Assembly: GCA_019022495.1 (NCBI GenBank)
Contig: JAFEKR010000032.1
Span: 124,001 to 188,000, forward strand
From: Epichloe hybrida
Lineage: Eukaryota; Ascomycota; Sordariomycetes; Hypocreales; Clavicipitaceae
Direction: 5' to 3'
Length of the DNA: 64,000 nt
Within the stretch, counting starts at the first letter, position 1. Each line of letters begins with the position of its first letter. The position numbers were made by a program, and so were the translations under genes. Positions 20,492 through 32,191 of the stretch are shown here, piece after piece. Under the pieces are notes generated by a model. That model was given only the letters and a program-made list of their open reading frames with translations. It did not search any database and had not been told where the DNA came from.

Positions 20492-22164
20492 GTTGACGCT
20501 GGACGAGCGCGCCCGCAGGACAATCTCGGAAGGTTAGACAAGCTGACTTGGAGAATTTGTCGGCTCAATCTACACGTGCGGTCTTCTGCGGGCCGAGTGC
20601 ATTGATTTGTATGCCTCAACAAGCAGAAACTGGGATGGGAGGACGAGGCGGCTTTGTTGCCGCTGTTGGCGCTGTTGGCTGGCAGGCGGTGGGTGGCAGT
20701 GGCAGTGGCAGTGGCAGTGGTTGTAGCAGGCAGCAGATAGATGGTGGTGGGTGGGCTGAGGTGGAGCAGTCAATGAATGAATGGAAAGCCGGATGATGAC
20801 AAAGGAGGGGAGGGGGGCCGTTTGATATTGGCTCTACTAATGTAAATATTTTATTTGTTTTATTTATGAATCGATCCAGTCAATTATGACGGGCGATGGA
20901 CAGTCAGGCTAGTAGGCAACCGAGATTCATCCTGGGTTTTCTTCTTCGCCCACAAACTATTTATGTGACTAGACGCGGTGCGATGTATATGTATGTAGGT
21001 TTCCCGGGCGGGCACCCTCCCCCGCTTCACGGTTCACGGGAAAGACGGTGTCAGCTGTGCTTACCCGCCAAGAGGGAATCAATGCAAGCCTGCTTACTTA
21101 CTCATGGGGACGTAGTCCGTAAGTTGACATTGTCTGCGTTTCAGGTCCTCTAGCCTTCTAGTTGCCCGGCACAAACGCCACCATCTGTCGTAGACTCCAG
21201 TCACAGGAGGCCACTTACGCCCGTCTGTCCCTGCCCGCGCCTTGTGTTTGGGAATCGAAACCAGTTGGGACTCCTAGCTTGATCACCATCCAGTGTGTAT
21301 CCCGTGTGTATCCAGTCCGTCGGTATTTCGGCTGATGCGCACCACGACTCACCACACCGCAGTCACGTAAAGCTTGGCGGGCACACTGAAAAAATCGGCA
21401 TTTGTAAACCAAACATACCGGATTGGAGCTTGGGTAGGTAGCAACTTCATTAATGTCTCTCTAGTCCATCAACCACAAATCTCTCCCTGCAAGCCATAAT
21501 CTCTAGGTAATTAAGGATTTGTGCATGTGTGATCCACGGCCCCCCGCGAGCACGAGTCTTTCCACCTACCCAACCACTCCAAGTCAGTCGATTACTACGT
21601 CTTCCTGCTGGCTGGAGCCGCAATCAGCTGGAAGAGCAAGGATTATAGCCATGTCCCAAACCCACTCGCAAGCACCTCGTCATCCAGTTTGCTCTTTGGT
21701 GAAGAGTCCAGCGATATTGTGTACTTGCTTGCCAGATGATATGACACAGCCAGTTTTTATCATAGGTACGATGAAGAAAAGATGAATGGTATGTAAAAGT
21801 GTATGTATGTGGTTGTGTGTGTGTGTGGTTTTGTGTGTGTGTGGTTTTGTGTGTGTGTGGTTTTGTGTGTGTGTGTGTGTGATAATGCTTGTGATGCTCA
21901 ACTGGAATCACTGGCCTCGATACCAGAGAGCGCGGAACTCGGCCTCATAACATGGCGCCATGTAGAATCAGACAAGAGGTATAAAAAAAAAGACGGCGAT
22001 TCAGCGTCTAAAAGACCCGTGGCCATTGCTCGTGGTCTACTTCAGACGCAAACCCAATGATAAGATCAAAAACACACCCAAGCAGTATATCCTGTTTCCG
22101 TGACACTCGCATTGCAAAAACGCCTTCAACAAAAATGGCTTCCGTCACCATCGACTCGTGATGC
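20492..22164. other. Intergenic between STE50 (5' side) and LCB2 (3' side)
   Basis: The 1.7-kb region has no supported gene. It contains a GTGGCA repeat near 20693-20722, and a long GT-rich tract at about 21805-21881 made of GTGTGTGTGTGGTTTT-type units (18-nt period). The STE50 promoter should lie here. Confidence 0.5.
21805..21881 (+). repeat. GT-rich compound microsatellite
   Basis: About 77 nt of (GT)n blocks are separated by GGTTTT, giving an 18-nt higher-order period of about four units. It lies about 0.3 kb downstream of the LCB2 stop codon. Confidence 0.9.
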
Positions 22165-24222
22165 TTATCGAAGGGGACGCTTGGCATCGCGGACACCTGC
22201 GCGAACAATATCTTCTACAGCCCAGCGAGGAGGGTTGACGGGTATGCCGTTAGCTTTCCTCCACTCGTTCTCCTCCTCGGGAGCGACGTCAACGGTGGGA
22301 GGCAAAGGCTCAAGTCCACCAGCAACGCCTGTCGAGAACTTGAGCTGAATGATGTCTGCAACTTCATCGCATGCAGCCAACAATCTGTCCAAGTCGTCCT
22401 TGTTGTGGGCGGAGGACACGCAGAAGCGGGCACGGGAGCTAATCAGAGGAGTGGCAGGATAGCCGACGACGACGACTGAAATATTGCGCTTCAGCATCTC
22501 GCGACTGAATGCAGGCATCTTTCCAGGATTGTACAGGGTGATGGGAATAATGGGGGAGTCATCGTGGCCATAAACGATTAGTCCAAGACGCTTGAGGCCA
22601 AGGCGGAGGTAACGGGAGTTGAAAGCAATGCGCTGCAGGCGCTCCTCGCCCTGTCCTGGGCAGAGCTCGCCAGTGATGAGCTTCAGCGAGGCAAGAATCT
22701 GCATGAGCACACAGGGGGCCGGTGACTCGCCATATTGCGTCGAGGCGTTTGTGCTTCGCAGCTTATCGATGATGTGCTTCTCGGCGGCAACGTAGCCGCC
22801 GTTTGCACCAAAAGACTTGGTCAATGTGCCCATGAGGATATCCACCCGCGCAGGATCGATGCCAAAGTAGTCGCAGACACCACGGCCACGGGGTCCCAAG
22901 GCACCAATGGAATGGGCCTCGTCAACAAAGAGATAGAACTTGTACTTGTCCTTGAGCGCAAGAACGCCAGGCAAATCACACATTGTGCCTTCCATCGAAT
23001 ACAGGCCCTCGACAACGACCAAAATCTTTTTCCAAGGACGATGGGTCCGCGGCTGACCTTGAGAGATGCTCTCGCGAAGAACGCGTTCGAGGTTGTGCAT
23101 GTCATTGTGCCTAAAGGACTGAATGACAGCACCGGAAAGCCGGGCTCCGATACGAATAGAAGCGTGGTTCAATTCGTCGGAAATGATGAGGCATCCCTTG
23201 GAGGCCAAGGCAGGGAAAGAGCTGGCATTGGTAACGTAGCCCATGGAGAAGATCATGGCGTCAGGCTTGCCGACAAAGGCGGCAACCTCTCTCTCCACTT
23301 CCAGGGCCAAATCAGTGGTGCCAACGTCGGCTCGCGGGCTGGCAGTGGCAACGCCATATCGCCTGACGCATTCTTCGACAGCATCGGCGCAGGGGCCTTC
23401 GGACTGGGCAAATCCCAAGTAATTATAGGAGCTCATGTTGAGGGTTTCGGTATAGGTGCCGGTATATCGATAGGTGCGATTGTTGTCATCCGACTTGCGA
23501 TCCATCAGGGTGATGAATCGTCCAGGAACACCGACGGTAGGGCGAGCAAAGCAGTCGTCCAGTCGCATCTTTAATCGCCTGGTATAGAAACTGTCGAAGT
23601 CATCATTGAGGGGAGCATAGCCGTTTTGAATCTTGAGAGACTGATAGTGCTTTTTGTTTCCAAATCTCTTCCCAAAAAAATCGCAGATGTGGCCGACTAG
23701 GATAAGCAAAAGATAGCTGATGTAGGTGGTGAGGAGAAAGTAATAGGGGGGCTCGTCTTCGATTGGAGGTTCAAGCGGCACGCCATGTGATTTGCTGACG
23801 TAGAGATGGCTCGAATGGCAAAGGGGACCAAACTGAGCATCAGCTCGTCGCTTCTTCTCCATTTCCTCTGCCGACTTGGGTCGAAAAAGTGTGGTGGTTG
23901 GCGGATCGTCGGAACTGTTGTGGTCACCCGCAACAGCGGTAGACAAGGAAATTATAGGAAGAGAAGTAGATGGAGGCGAGATGCCGGCAGGTGACCCATT
24001 CGCTTGAGTCTGCTGCTGTTGGACCACAGCCGACTGCTGTTGCTGCTGTTGCATGGCGAGCAGTGCCTGGTGTGCAGACGTAGGGTCCTTGGACTTGGGG
24101 CTGGACGAGAAGAATTGACTGATGCGGTTTGCTTTGGAGGTTGAAGGACGTCTTTCGCCCGTCTTTTCAGGATTCGACATGGCGGAGGAGGACGAGAAGG
24201 GGTTTGCTAGTTTGCGGGGCAT
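22165..24222 (-). CDS. LCB2: Serine palmitoyltransferase subunit 2 (Lcb2)
   Basis: Lcb2 is the catalytic PLP subunit that condenses serine with palmitoyl-CoA, the first step of sphingolipid synthesis in the ER. The frame shows one TM segment (YYFLLTTYISYLLLILVGHI), then the alpha-oxoamine synthase fold: NMSSYNYLGFAQS, ASPRADVGTTDLALEVE, ISDELNHASIRIGARLSGA, FVDEAHSIGALGPRGRGVCD and the PLP-lysine motif GTLTKSFGANGG. The N-terminal 120 residues are disordered with Gln runs. The first in-frame ATG is at 24222 (685 residues), but the open frame extends to a GTG at 24330 and on to a possible acceptor at 24348; the extension (PPVVHSYPDTQFYARPYGD) looks coding, so the true start may involve an upstream exon or a 5'-UTR intron (a good donor, GTGAGT, lies at 24719). 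Identity is certain; the start is not. Confidence 0.93.
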   Translation of the reverse strand: MPRKLANPFSSSSAMSNPEKTGERRPSTSKANRISQFFSSSPKSKDPTSAHQALLAMQQQQQQSAVVQQQQTQANGSPAGISPPSTSLPIISLSTAVAGDHNSSDDPPTTTLFRPKSAEEMEKKRRADAQFGPLCHSSHLYVSKSHGVPLEPPIEDEPPYYFLLTTYISYLLLILVGHICDFFGKRFGNKKHYQSLKIQNGYAPLNDDFDSFYTRRLKMRLDDCFARPTVGVPGRFITLMDRKSDDNNRTYRYTGTYTETLNMSSYNYLGFAQSEGPCADAVEECVRRYGVATASPRADVGTTDLALEVEREVAAFVGKPDAMIFSMGYVTNASSFPALASKGCLIISDELNHASIRIGARLSGAVIQSFRHNDMHNLERVLRESISQGQPRTHRPWKKILVVVEGLYSMEGTMCDLPGVLALKDKYKFYLFVDEAHSIGALGPRGRGVCDYFGIDPARVDILMGTLTKSFGANGGYVAAEKHIIDKLRSTNASTQYGESPAPCVLMQILASLKLITGELCPGQGEERLQRIAFNSRYLRLGLKRLGLIVYGHDDSPIIPITLYNPGKMPAFSREMLKRNISVVVVGYPATPLISSRARFCVSSAHNKDDLDRLLAACDEVADIIQLKFSTGVAGGLEPLPPTVDVAPEEENEWRKANGIPVNPPRWAVEDIVRAGVRDAKRPLR

Positions 24223-24347
24223 GTCTCCGTATGGTCGAGCGTAAAATTGAGTGTCTGGATAAGAATGTACGACAGGAGGGACAGGAATGGAGGAAACAAC
24301 TTGCTCGTCGAGTATAGCCAAGTCGCTCACTGGGTCACGAGGCGGTT

Positions 24348-26657
24348 CTTGAGGAAAGAGAGGTCAGCAGTCCGGTAGGGAAACAGGCATTTGATTGCAG
24401 GAAACCCGCTCCGATGTTGCCGTGCCTAGAACTCGTTCAACTAAGAAGTCGAGGAGAAGTTTGCGGTCCGTAGCCCAGCAGAAGTCAATGGAAGCGCAAC
24501 TTGTACTTTCTAGTGCGCATGCAACATCCGGATGCTGCGGACTGGTGGCAGGCAGTGGGCGGATTGAAAGAACTTCAAGGGGAAAATCAGGAGACAGGGG
24601 TTGGGAGTTGTGCAGAAGGGGTCAATCGTCTTGACGACAGCGATGGCTGTGGAAAAGAAGTGCGGGATGAACGGCTTGCACGAAGAAGAAAACGGGCGGG
24701 GGAGAGAATTGATACTCACGATATGTGCGCAGTGAAGACGACGGGTTCGACGGGATGACCAAGTTGAAGATGAGGCGGGTATGCAGACCAAAGCTGACGT
24801 GAAGGTGGGATGTGCAGTGGGTGTCTGCGTTGGTGTGCACTCGGGCCCACAGTAGCGCGTGCTGCAGCAGACTGAGTTAGCTTTGAGCTTAGCCCACACC
24901 AGCCAGCGTCCCGGCGGCCTCTTTGCCTTCAGTTAGCCGCAGTAGCCCAGCCTCGCCCCAGCCTCGTCCAGCCAGCGCGCAAGCCGAGTTGCGTCAAGTC
25001 GTCGACTTCTCCGGAGTAAAGGGCCCTCACTATGCACTCGCTATGCACTCGCTATGCACTCGCTATGCACTCGCTATGCACGCGTAGAAGAGACTCCAGT
25101 CACCGTCACAAGAGAGGGTTTAACTGGAAAGGATTGAAACAAGCGACGGGGAAAAGAAGATTGTGCCGATTTCCGTCAACGTGAAAATTCGGCCATTTCG
25201 CAACGAGTTTGGTGGAGACCTAATAAGATTGAATGACGGGGACAAGGGGCCTTCTAATAAGTCGGGATCCATTCAAAAGCCGTCCTTAAAACCCGCCCTT
25301 AAAAGCCGACCCCGCCTCGCTTGTGCACATACAATGACCGAGCATTTTACGGATTACAGTATCGCAACAACATGTACATACACACGGCTGTTTGTTCGGT
25401 TCGCAAGGTGCAGTTCAATGACGACAACGCGGTGTGGTCTGCGATGGTTCTTGCATGCATTCAAGTGGCGTGTGGATTCCGGGGGAGCCGTGTCGACGCG
25501 AGCAGCCCAAGGCGGTGGCGGCCGATGTCAGCGTGTCAGCGATTGCAGCGTTTCCAGCGATTCCAGCGATTCCAGCGATTCCAGTTGTGGGGCACGCCCC
25601 CTGTCATGTCACGTCTTAGTGCGTGCTTGGCCACTGGTGGTACCTGAGGACGGCCGTCTCATTTGTGTCCTCCCCACGGAGTTATCGTCGACGAAACCCC
25701 GATGAAAAAGGCACCTCCAGCCGCTCGACGGATGTCGCGGATGTAGTCCGTATCATGCTTACATGTATTGCAATTCGATCAGTTCGACAACGAAGACGGA
25801 CCCTGACAACCTACCATCAAGGGTATTCCCGGCTCGGCCTGGACTGCGAGTAGATTGACGTCGATTCCACGCCTCTCGCGAATGGCTGCCAACTAAGGAT
25901 TGGTCGCCATGTGTTTTGTTGTTCATCATGTTGTCCTCGCCCGCTCAGAGATGAAATCACCGAGGGGAAATAAATGCCAGGCTATCGCAACCCCATGGTT
26001 CGACATTTCGACTTGTTGTGAACCACGAGGTTTGCAAATCCAGTCAGATACCCAAAGGGCCCAAAGGGACAAGCAGACAAAGAAACACTAATCACCACGA
26101 TTCAGCCACAAATCTCTTTCCCTGTGTCTGTCTGTCTCTACATAAGCATCACGCCGACCGCGCGGGTTGCGCCGGGCCAAGGCAAAAGGGGAGAGGGGGG
26201 TGATCCCGTCCATTGCTCATCTATACCAAAATGGCCCTCGTAAAGCCGAAGCGTTTGATTGCTTGACTAATAAGAAGAATTGGCGTTAAACGAGAATAGA
26301 TGGCACTTCCCCCAATGTTCTGGTATTCGACGATTCGGCCTGCAAGTACCCCAGCTCTGCAATTGACCAATCTGGGAAGCACATTCAACAATGATGAGTC
26401 CTCTCGGATCGTAGCCAGGAGAAATCGCTTTGGATTCACACCCGCGCCCTCGGCCCCTGCAGCTCCTGCGCCCCTCCCCCGCCATTCATCATTTCAATTT
26501 GAATATTCGGACCAGAAACCCGTTGTTGCACCCACGACGACACCACGACCCATACCATAACGTCACTTCAATTGTATAGTTTATTTTGCTATTTGACCAA
26601 AGGAAGCAGAAAGAAGAAAGAGCGTTTGGTCTCGCACGGGAAATCCGAGTGCTAAAG
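24348..26657. promoter_or_regulatory. Divergent intergenic region between LCB2 and acetoacetyl-CoA synthetase
   Basis: About 2.3 kb separates two divergently transcribed genes and should hold both promoters and 5' UTRs. Visible elements are a possible LCB2 leader intron (24719-24348), five 11-nt CTATGCACTCG copies at 25030-25084, four TTCCAGCGA-type units near 25548-25585 and a T/C-rich stretch near 26120. No gene is supported; frames such as 25163-25705 are mostly repeat-encoded. Confidence 0.5.
25030..25084. repeat. CTATGCACTCG tandem repeat, five copies
   Basis: Five consecutive 11-nt units, the last with one change (ACGCG), lie in the shared upstream region of LCB2 and the acetoacetyl-CoA synthetase gene. 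Confidence 0.92.
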
Positions 26658-28948
26658 ATGGGCGAACACGTCAATGGCCATGCTGCCTCTGGCGAACTCT
26701 GGAGACACGCCGATCCTAGTTCCACGCCCATGTGGCATTTGATCGAGCGCGTCAATAAGAAGCATGGATTGAACATGACTGGATATCCAGACCTGTACAA
26801 ATGGTCCGTTGACCACGTCTCTTCGTTTTGGGAAGATGTCTGGGACTTTGTCGGCATTGTCTCATCCAAGAAAGCAGAAAGGGTAAGAGGTTTCGTCGTC
26901 TCGTTCCTCCACGTCACTCGCCCCTTTACTTTTCGTCATTTCATCATCAAACTCGGCCATTGACGAATGCTTCTGATATTCAGGCCCTCCCCGAAAACTG
27001 TCCCATGTACCCACGGCCCGACTTCTTCTCGTCTGCTCGCCTCAACTTTGCCGAGAACCTCCTCTTCCCTCCGACCTCGACCCCGGTTGACCCCTCTGCG
27101 CCGGCTGTCATTACGACCACGGAACTACCTGGAGATCCGAGGACAACGTCTTGGGCCGAGCTGCGGGAGTCTGTGCGCCGCTGTGCCAACGCCCTGCGTG
27201 AATCGGGCTTGAAACCTCACGATGTCGTGGCCGGCTACGTCTCCAACCATGTTGAAGCCCTGGTGGCCATGTTGGCCGCGTCGTCGATTGGTGCCATCTG
27301 GACCGGTATTAGTCCAGACAACGGTGTGTCGGCGGTACTGGATCGCTTGAGCCAGATTTTCCCCAAAGTTCTCTTCGCAGACAACGGCACTGTGTACAAT
27401 GGCAAGGAGTGGCCCAGCACCTCCAAGACAAACGAGATCGTCGCGCATCTCAACAAAGTTGGCTTAGAGACTGTCGTCGTAATTGACAATATCACTGCCG
27501 ATCTGGGACTGGCAGACGTCAAGTCGTACGGCGTGAATGCAGTCGACTTTGCTTCCTTTTTGGGCAGTGCATCTGGCGAGGGCCTCACATTTGAACAGCT
27601 CCCTCCGTCACACCCCCTGTACATCCTGTACTCAAGTGGCACGACTGGCTTGCCCAAAGCCATTGTCCACACAGCATTGGGAACTCTTCTGCAGCACAAG
27701 AAGGAGCACGCGCTCCACTGCTCGCTGACCTCCTCTTCCCGCATGCTATACTACACTACCACGTCGTGGATGATGTGGCACTGGAGCATCGGAGCTCTGG
27801 CTGTCGGAACTACGCTCGTCCTTTACTCTGGCTCTCCCTTCCGCCCCAATTCGTACCTGTCTCTTCCCAAGGTTCTTTCCGATCTCAAGATAACCCATTT
27901 CGGCACATCAGCCGCCTATCTCACGGCTCTCGAGGCCAATGACGTCCGCCCCGTTCAAGACCCCAGCCTCGACTTATCATCTTTAGAGGCAATCTACTCG
28001 ACCGCCTCGCCTCTCCCCCCATCTACCTTCAAATTCGTCTACAGAGCCTTCCCTCACAGGGTAAATCTCGCTTCCATCACAGGCGGCACCGACATCATCT
28101 CTCTTTTCGGGGCACCTTGTCCATTGCTGCCCGTGCGTGTCGGACAGATACAATGCGCCGGCCTCGGCATGGACATTCGTGTCGTTGACTCCGAGACGGG
28201 AGAGGACGTGCCCGCCGGCGAACAAGGCGATCTTGTTTGTGTCAAGCCCTTCCCCTGCCAGCCCTTGACATTTTTCGGCCCCGGCGGCGAGAGCAAGTAC
28301 AAGGCTGCTTATTTCGAGCGGTTCGAAAACATTTGCGGTGTCAAGGGGCCGATCTGGCACCATGGAGACTTTGTCAAGATTCCAGACCCTTCCACCGGAG
28401 GTCTGGTCATGCTCGGTCGATCAGATGGTGTTTTGAAGCCAGCCGGCGTTCGGTTTGGATCCGCAGAAATCTACAACATCCTCACTCGCTTCTTCTCTGC
28501 CGACATCGACGATGCCGTATGTATTGGTCGCAGAAGGGAGACCGACAAGGACGAGACCGTATGTCTGTTCGTCATCATGGTCGTCGGCAGGGCCTTCACC
28601 AGTGTTTTGAGAAGCCAGATCAAGGCCAAGATACGATCTGAACTCAGTCCTCGTCATGTCCCTGCCGTGGTGGAAGAATGTGGCGCTGGTATTCCCAAAA
28701 CAGGCAACGGGAAAAAGTAAGTTTTTTTTTTTTTCATAAGATAAAAAAAAAAGTAGTCATTGCTTCTTCACTACAAACCCAATACATGCTCGTGCAAGTT
28801 GGGACACCCTTCACTGACATGGACACTTCGCCTTAGGATCGAAGTGGCAGTCAAGCAAATTTTGTCGGGCTTGAACATCAAGACCAACGCAAGCGTTGCC
28901 AATCCCGAGTCGCTGGAGTGGTTCAAGACTTGGGCCAAGACGAACTGA
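26658..28948 (+). CDS. Acetoacetyl-CoA synthetase
   Basis: This ANL-superfamily enzyme activates acetoacetate with ATP and CoA via an acyl-adenylate, in the cytosol. Exons are 26658-26882, 26984-28716 and 28837-28948, joined over phase-0 and phase-2 introns (GTAAGA...TTCAG, GTAAGT...CTTAG) to give 689 residues. Diagnostic stretches are LWRHADPSSTPMW and FWEDVWDFVGIV in the N-terminal domain, the AMP-binding loop YILYSSGTTGLPKAI near residue 290, MLYYTTTSWMMWHWSIGALA, SITGGTDIISLFG, MLGRSDGVLKPAGVRFGSAE, and the catalytic lysine region TGNGKKIEVAVKQIL, which is split by the last intron. Acetyl-CoA synthetases share the fold, but the N-terminal and TTTSWMMWHW motifs fit acetoacetyl-CoA ligases. 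The product can feed sterol or fatty-acid synthesis, or leucine and ketone catabolism. Confidence 0.95.
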
Positions 28949-31536
28949 GTGCGGTGGGATTAGAGAGCGGGAGATTCGAGTGATTAATCCGTACATTTTA
29001 TACTTTCAAGAGGTCAGCAATGAACTGCGGAGTCTGGCTCCTGCTTATGTTCGGCGCCGTGGCCATTTCAACGTAGAAATTGACTTTCGTAGCGACGGAC
29101 GGGGGAGCGCCTCTCTGTGCAGATTTCATAAAGGAAATCTGCTTTAGGTGGGTGACTTTAAGAATTTTTTCAAAAGGTACTCCGTACTTGACAAAATCTC
29201 TGGACAAGGCTTGAAGGTGCAGAAACTCTGTAGAATTAAACAACGTGGCAACTTTTGCATTTTTGTTGCATCCACCGGCGCAACATTGGCGGACTCCGTG
29301 AACAATGCCACGGTCAGTACGGATTAATAGCCGTCGTGATGCGCGATTTCGTGCGTGTAATCCGTACATGCGGAGTACTCCGTACGTGTGTGCATCATGC
29401 ATGTAATGTAGTCCGCAATGCATTGGTTCGCGGTCAAATTGGCGGTGAGCCGATTGGCCAAATTGCCTCTCTTTTCACCACCCAATGCAAGGGCACCTCA
29501 CGTACGGAGTACACGGATCAACTTGCTGAGCAGCACGGAAGGAGAAGAGTAATAATACATAATATGTAGAAGAGGAAGGGACAAGAAAAAGTGTGTGACG
29601 AACCAATCATGTCCGTCGTCCCTCATAATGTCGGGAAGCTGCTAGTCACACCCAGCAAACAAAACTGCATACAGGGGGAGAGGGGGGGGGTGGCTGTGAA
29701 ACCACACACCACGTCTATTTGAACAACAAGCGTTGTCGTTGCTCTTCGCGCGATGTCTGAAAAGGCTGAGGAGTCAGGGAAACCATTGACAAGCAGAGAA
29801 GGAGAACAGCTTTGCCTGCGGGTATCACAAAGATGGCGCGACATGTCGCATCCGGAATGCCTGCAAAAAGAATTGCCGAGAGACATCATGTCCGCTTGTG
29901 GCGGCGGCGTGAACACGGGTCTCGCTTCCGTACTCGATGACTCCGCACGGAGTACTCGACCGAACTGAACTGTGTCAATGGAGTCCACGATTTCCCGTTG
30001 TTGCATAATGTTATGTATGGAGGCGTACATGTAATTGATGTTACTCTCCGTACGGATCACCAGTGCGGAGTGTTATGCTCTGAGCAAGCCTCAGCACGAT
30101 GAGACCAATCAGTTCGGCGCCTGCAAGAATCACCCGCAGACTGTGCGCTCATCTCTTCTCCGTGTTGGTCGGCGTCGTCAACCCTCTCCGGAATGATGCG
30201 CTGCCGACCTGCGCAAGTGCGCAATGGCGGAAAACAAGGGAAGCAATTTTTTGCTGCTTCGAGTTGCAAAGTTGCCAGAGTGGGGTGTTCCTGGCTGCTC
30301 CTCAGAATGCGCCGTGTGGACAAGGGCAGCGGACAATGTGAGGTGATCTGCCCATCAACAAGGCCCAGGCAGGGGGCCAGGCAGGAGGCAGGGGTCAGGG
30401 TGGCACTGCAGCGGAAAAGGTCACTGGGGACTGGTTCATCGTTCCTCTCCTCCATATTGTGTACACTACATACATGCATACATATCTACATATGTACATA
30501 GACCGTGTCTGGGAAGGCTTGCTCGGATCCTGGTCATATGGGCAAGGGGTAAGTAAACTCGCGGCCGTTGAAAAAGGCTCATTTTAATATTATGAGACGA
30601 CCTGCACGCATTATTACCGTACGAGGTACGGTCCGTACGGACTAACACAGGTCATTGTCGCGGCCGCAAATCGTTGACATGGAACAAATGCAGAACGCAG
30701 CTGAATGCGCGGACGATTCAAAGTTGTGCATATGCATGCCCAGTGTCTGGGAATGCGACGGAGTTGCTTGACAACTCGACAACTCACTCCTTATTATGTA
30801 CGTATGTACATATGTGCATAGGCTAGGGCGGAGCGCAAACCACCAACACGTGCTCCGTACAGTGTCCAAAGCAGTGCCGGGCCAACAAACAATATGCAAC
30901 TGAGGTTATGTTAGCTCCTATGTATCGTATCACCGGGTTCAATCTGTGATCGGAGACTGACGCATGTCTCCAAGTGCTTAACAAGAAGGTCTTTGTCCCA
31001 GACTATCCAGCGCAGATCGCCGCCGACGCCTTCCATCTTCCAAGGTAGACGCAGGGCCACAGGCACTGTCCGCTGTCCGCCGTCCACTGTCCGCTGTCCG
31101 CTGTCCACTGAGCAGCAGGTACACACACTCACTGACTGGGTGGCTGGACAAGGCAAGCAAAGCACGCAAGCATGTATTATTTATTAGGCATTGTGAACGT
31201 CGGGATTCGGCCATACTTTCGCCAGCCTCCACCAGACGCTTCTTCTTGGCCAAACCAACAAGTCGCCGCCACAGCTATGTACAGTTGTCCCTTCCATCCC
31301 CAGACGTACATGATGAATGCGCAGCACGTACGGATCCGTATATAACAGATCTAGCCTTGCTGCCTCTTGTCTCTGTCGACGGAGCGTCGACGGGTTGCTG
31401 GCTGGTGTGTGATGAGTAAGCATGTACATCCATGTATGAGGGCCACGGTCGGTTCTCGGCGCTTGTTGGCCCCGTCTAATATTCTAATATTGCCCTGCCC
31501 GTTTCGGTGAAGCGTCCCCCCTCCTTCTCGGACCTC
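28949..31536. other. Gene-free region rich in CCGTACGG motifs
   Basis: This 2.6-kb region has no supported gene on either strand. It is dense in a short palindromic motif built on TCCGTAC/GTACGGA, at about 28990, 29176, 29316, 29363-29385, 29500, 29927, 30050, 30615-30637, 30855 and 31327. Microsatellites also occur: a CCGCTGTCC repeat near 31075-31110 and CATACATATGTACATA-type stretches near 30475 and 30800. Confidence 0.55.
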
Positions 31537-31538
31537 TA

Positions 31539-31932
31539 AACGCGCATCTGTCTTTTCTTAAATGCGCATCTGCCCTTAGTCCTAAAACGGAATAAGTACC
31601 TTTCCACCTAATTCCCTGCTAAAGATACTAGCTCTCGTTAGTAGCGAATGCGGGCAGCTTACGGCAGCTTACTGCAACGTGTAACGCTTCTCTCTAAGCC
31701 ACCTGCGAGTTAAATACGATTTATTCCGTATAATCCGCCGTTAGGGCAGTTATAATAGCTTTAATAGTAGCTTTTTTAATGATATAATACCTTGAAATAT
31801 CACATAGAATAAGCATCTTAATTAATAGTAAAATTCAACAGACGCGAGCCATAGCGAAATTAGGTGGGTGGGTCGTCCTTCCGTTTTAGGACTAAGGGCA
31901 GATGCGCATTCAAGAAAAGACAGATGCGCATT
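31539..31932. mobile_element. MITE with 54-bp terminal inverted repeats and TA target duplication
   Basis: The left end 31539-31592 and the right end 31879-31932 are inverted repeats, 54 nt each, matching at 52 positions; both mismatches are transitions. Each repeat holds the submotif AAYGCGCATCTG twice, 21 nt apart. A TA dinucleotide flanks each end (31537-31538 and 31933-31934), the usual target duplication of Tc1/mariner, Fot1 and pogo elements. The 394-nt element has an AT-rich interior with no coding capacity. Similarity of the arms continues weakly inward (CCACCTAATT on both sides). It lies about 260 nt upstream of the Gbeta start codon. It must have been mobilised by a transposase encoded elsewhere, an inference from family behaviour. 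Confidence 0.92.
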
Positions 31933-32191
31933 TAGGCGTCCCTCCTTCTCTCTTCCCCCCCATCGGCGTCCATCCGCATCCACTTCCACTCATCTTCTTG
32001 CCTCTCCTCCCACGTCCCCACCCTGGCCAACACTCAGTCAGCCAGCCAGCCTGTCCTTCGTCCTCCGCCTCTCCACACCCGTTCGACAATCTCATCGCTG
32101 GACGACGGCTCCTTTTGACCATACCTCTCCTCACGACTCCCCGGCACGTCCATCCCTCGCCTTCTCGCCTACGTCAATCGCGTCAGTCACG

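Noticed and set aside
22735..23574. 279-residue open frame on the plus strand
   Set aside because: It is antisense to the strongly conserved Lcb2 catalytic domain and has no family resemblance; it is a shadow of codon use.
25030..25084. CRISPR-like array
   Set aside because: Units are contiguous 11-mers without spacers, in a eukaryotic genome; it is a simple tandem repeat.
28949..31536. Subtelomeric or centromeric repeat reading of the CCGTACGG cluster
   Set aside because: No TTAGGG arrays and no long tandem units; housekeeping genes flank it on both sides.
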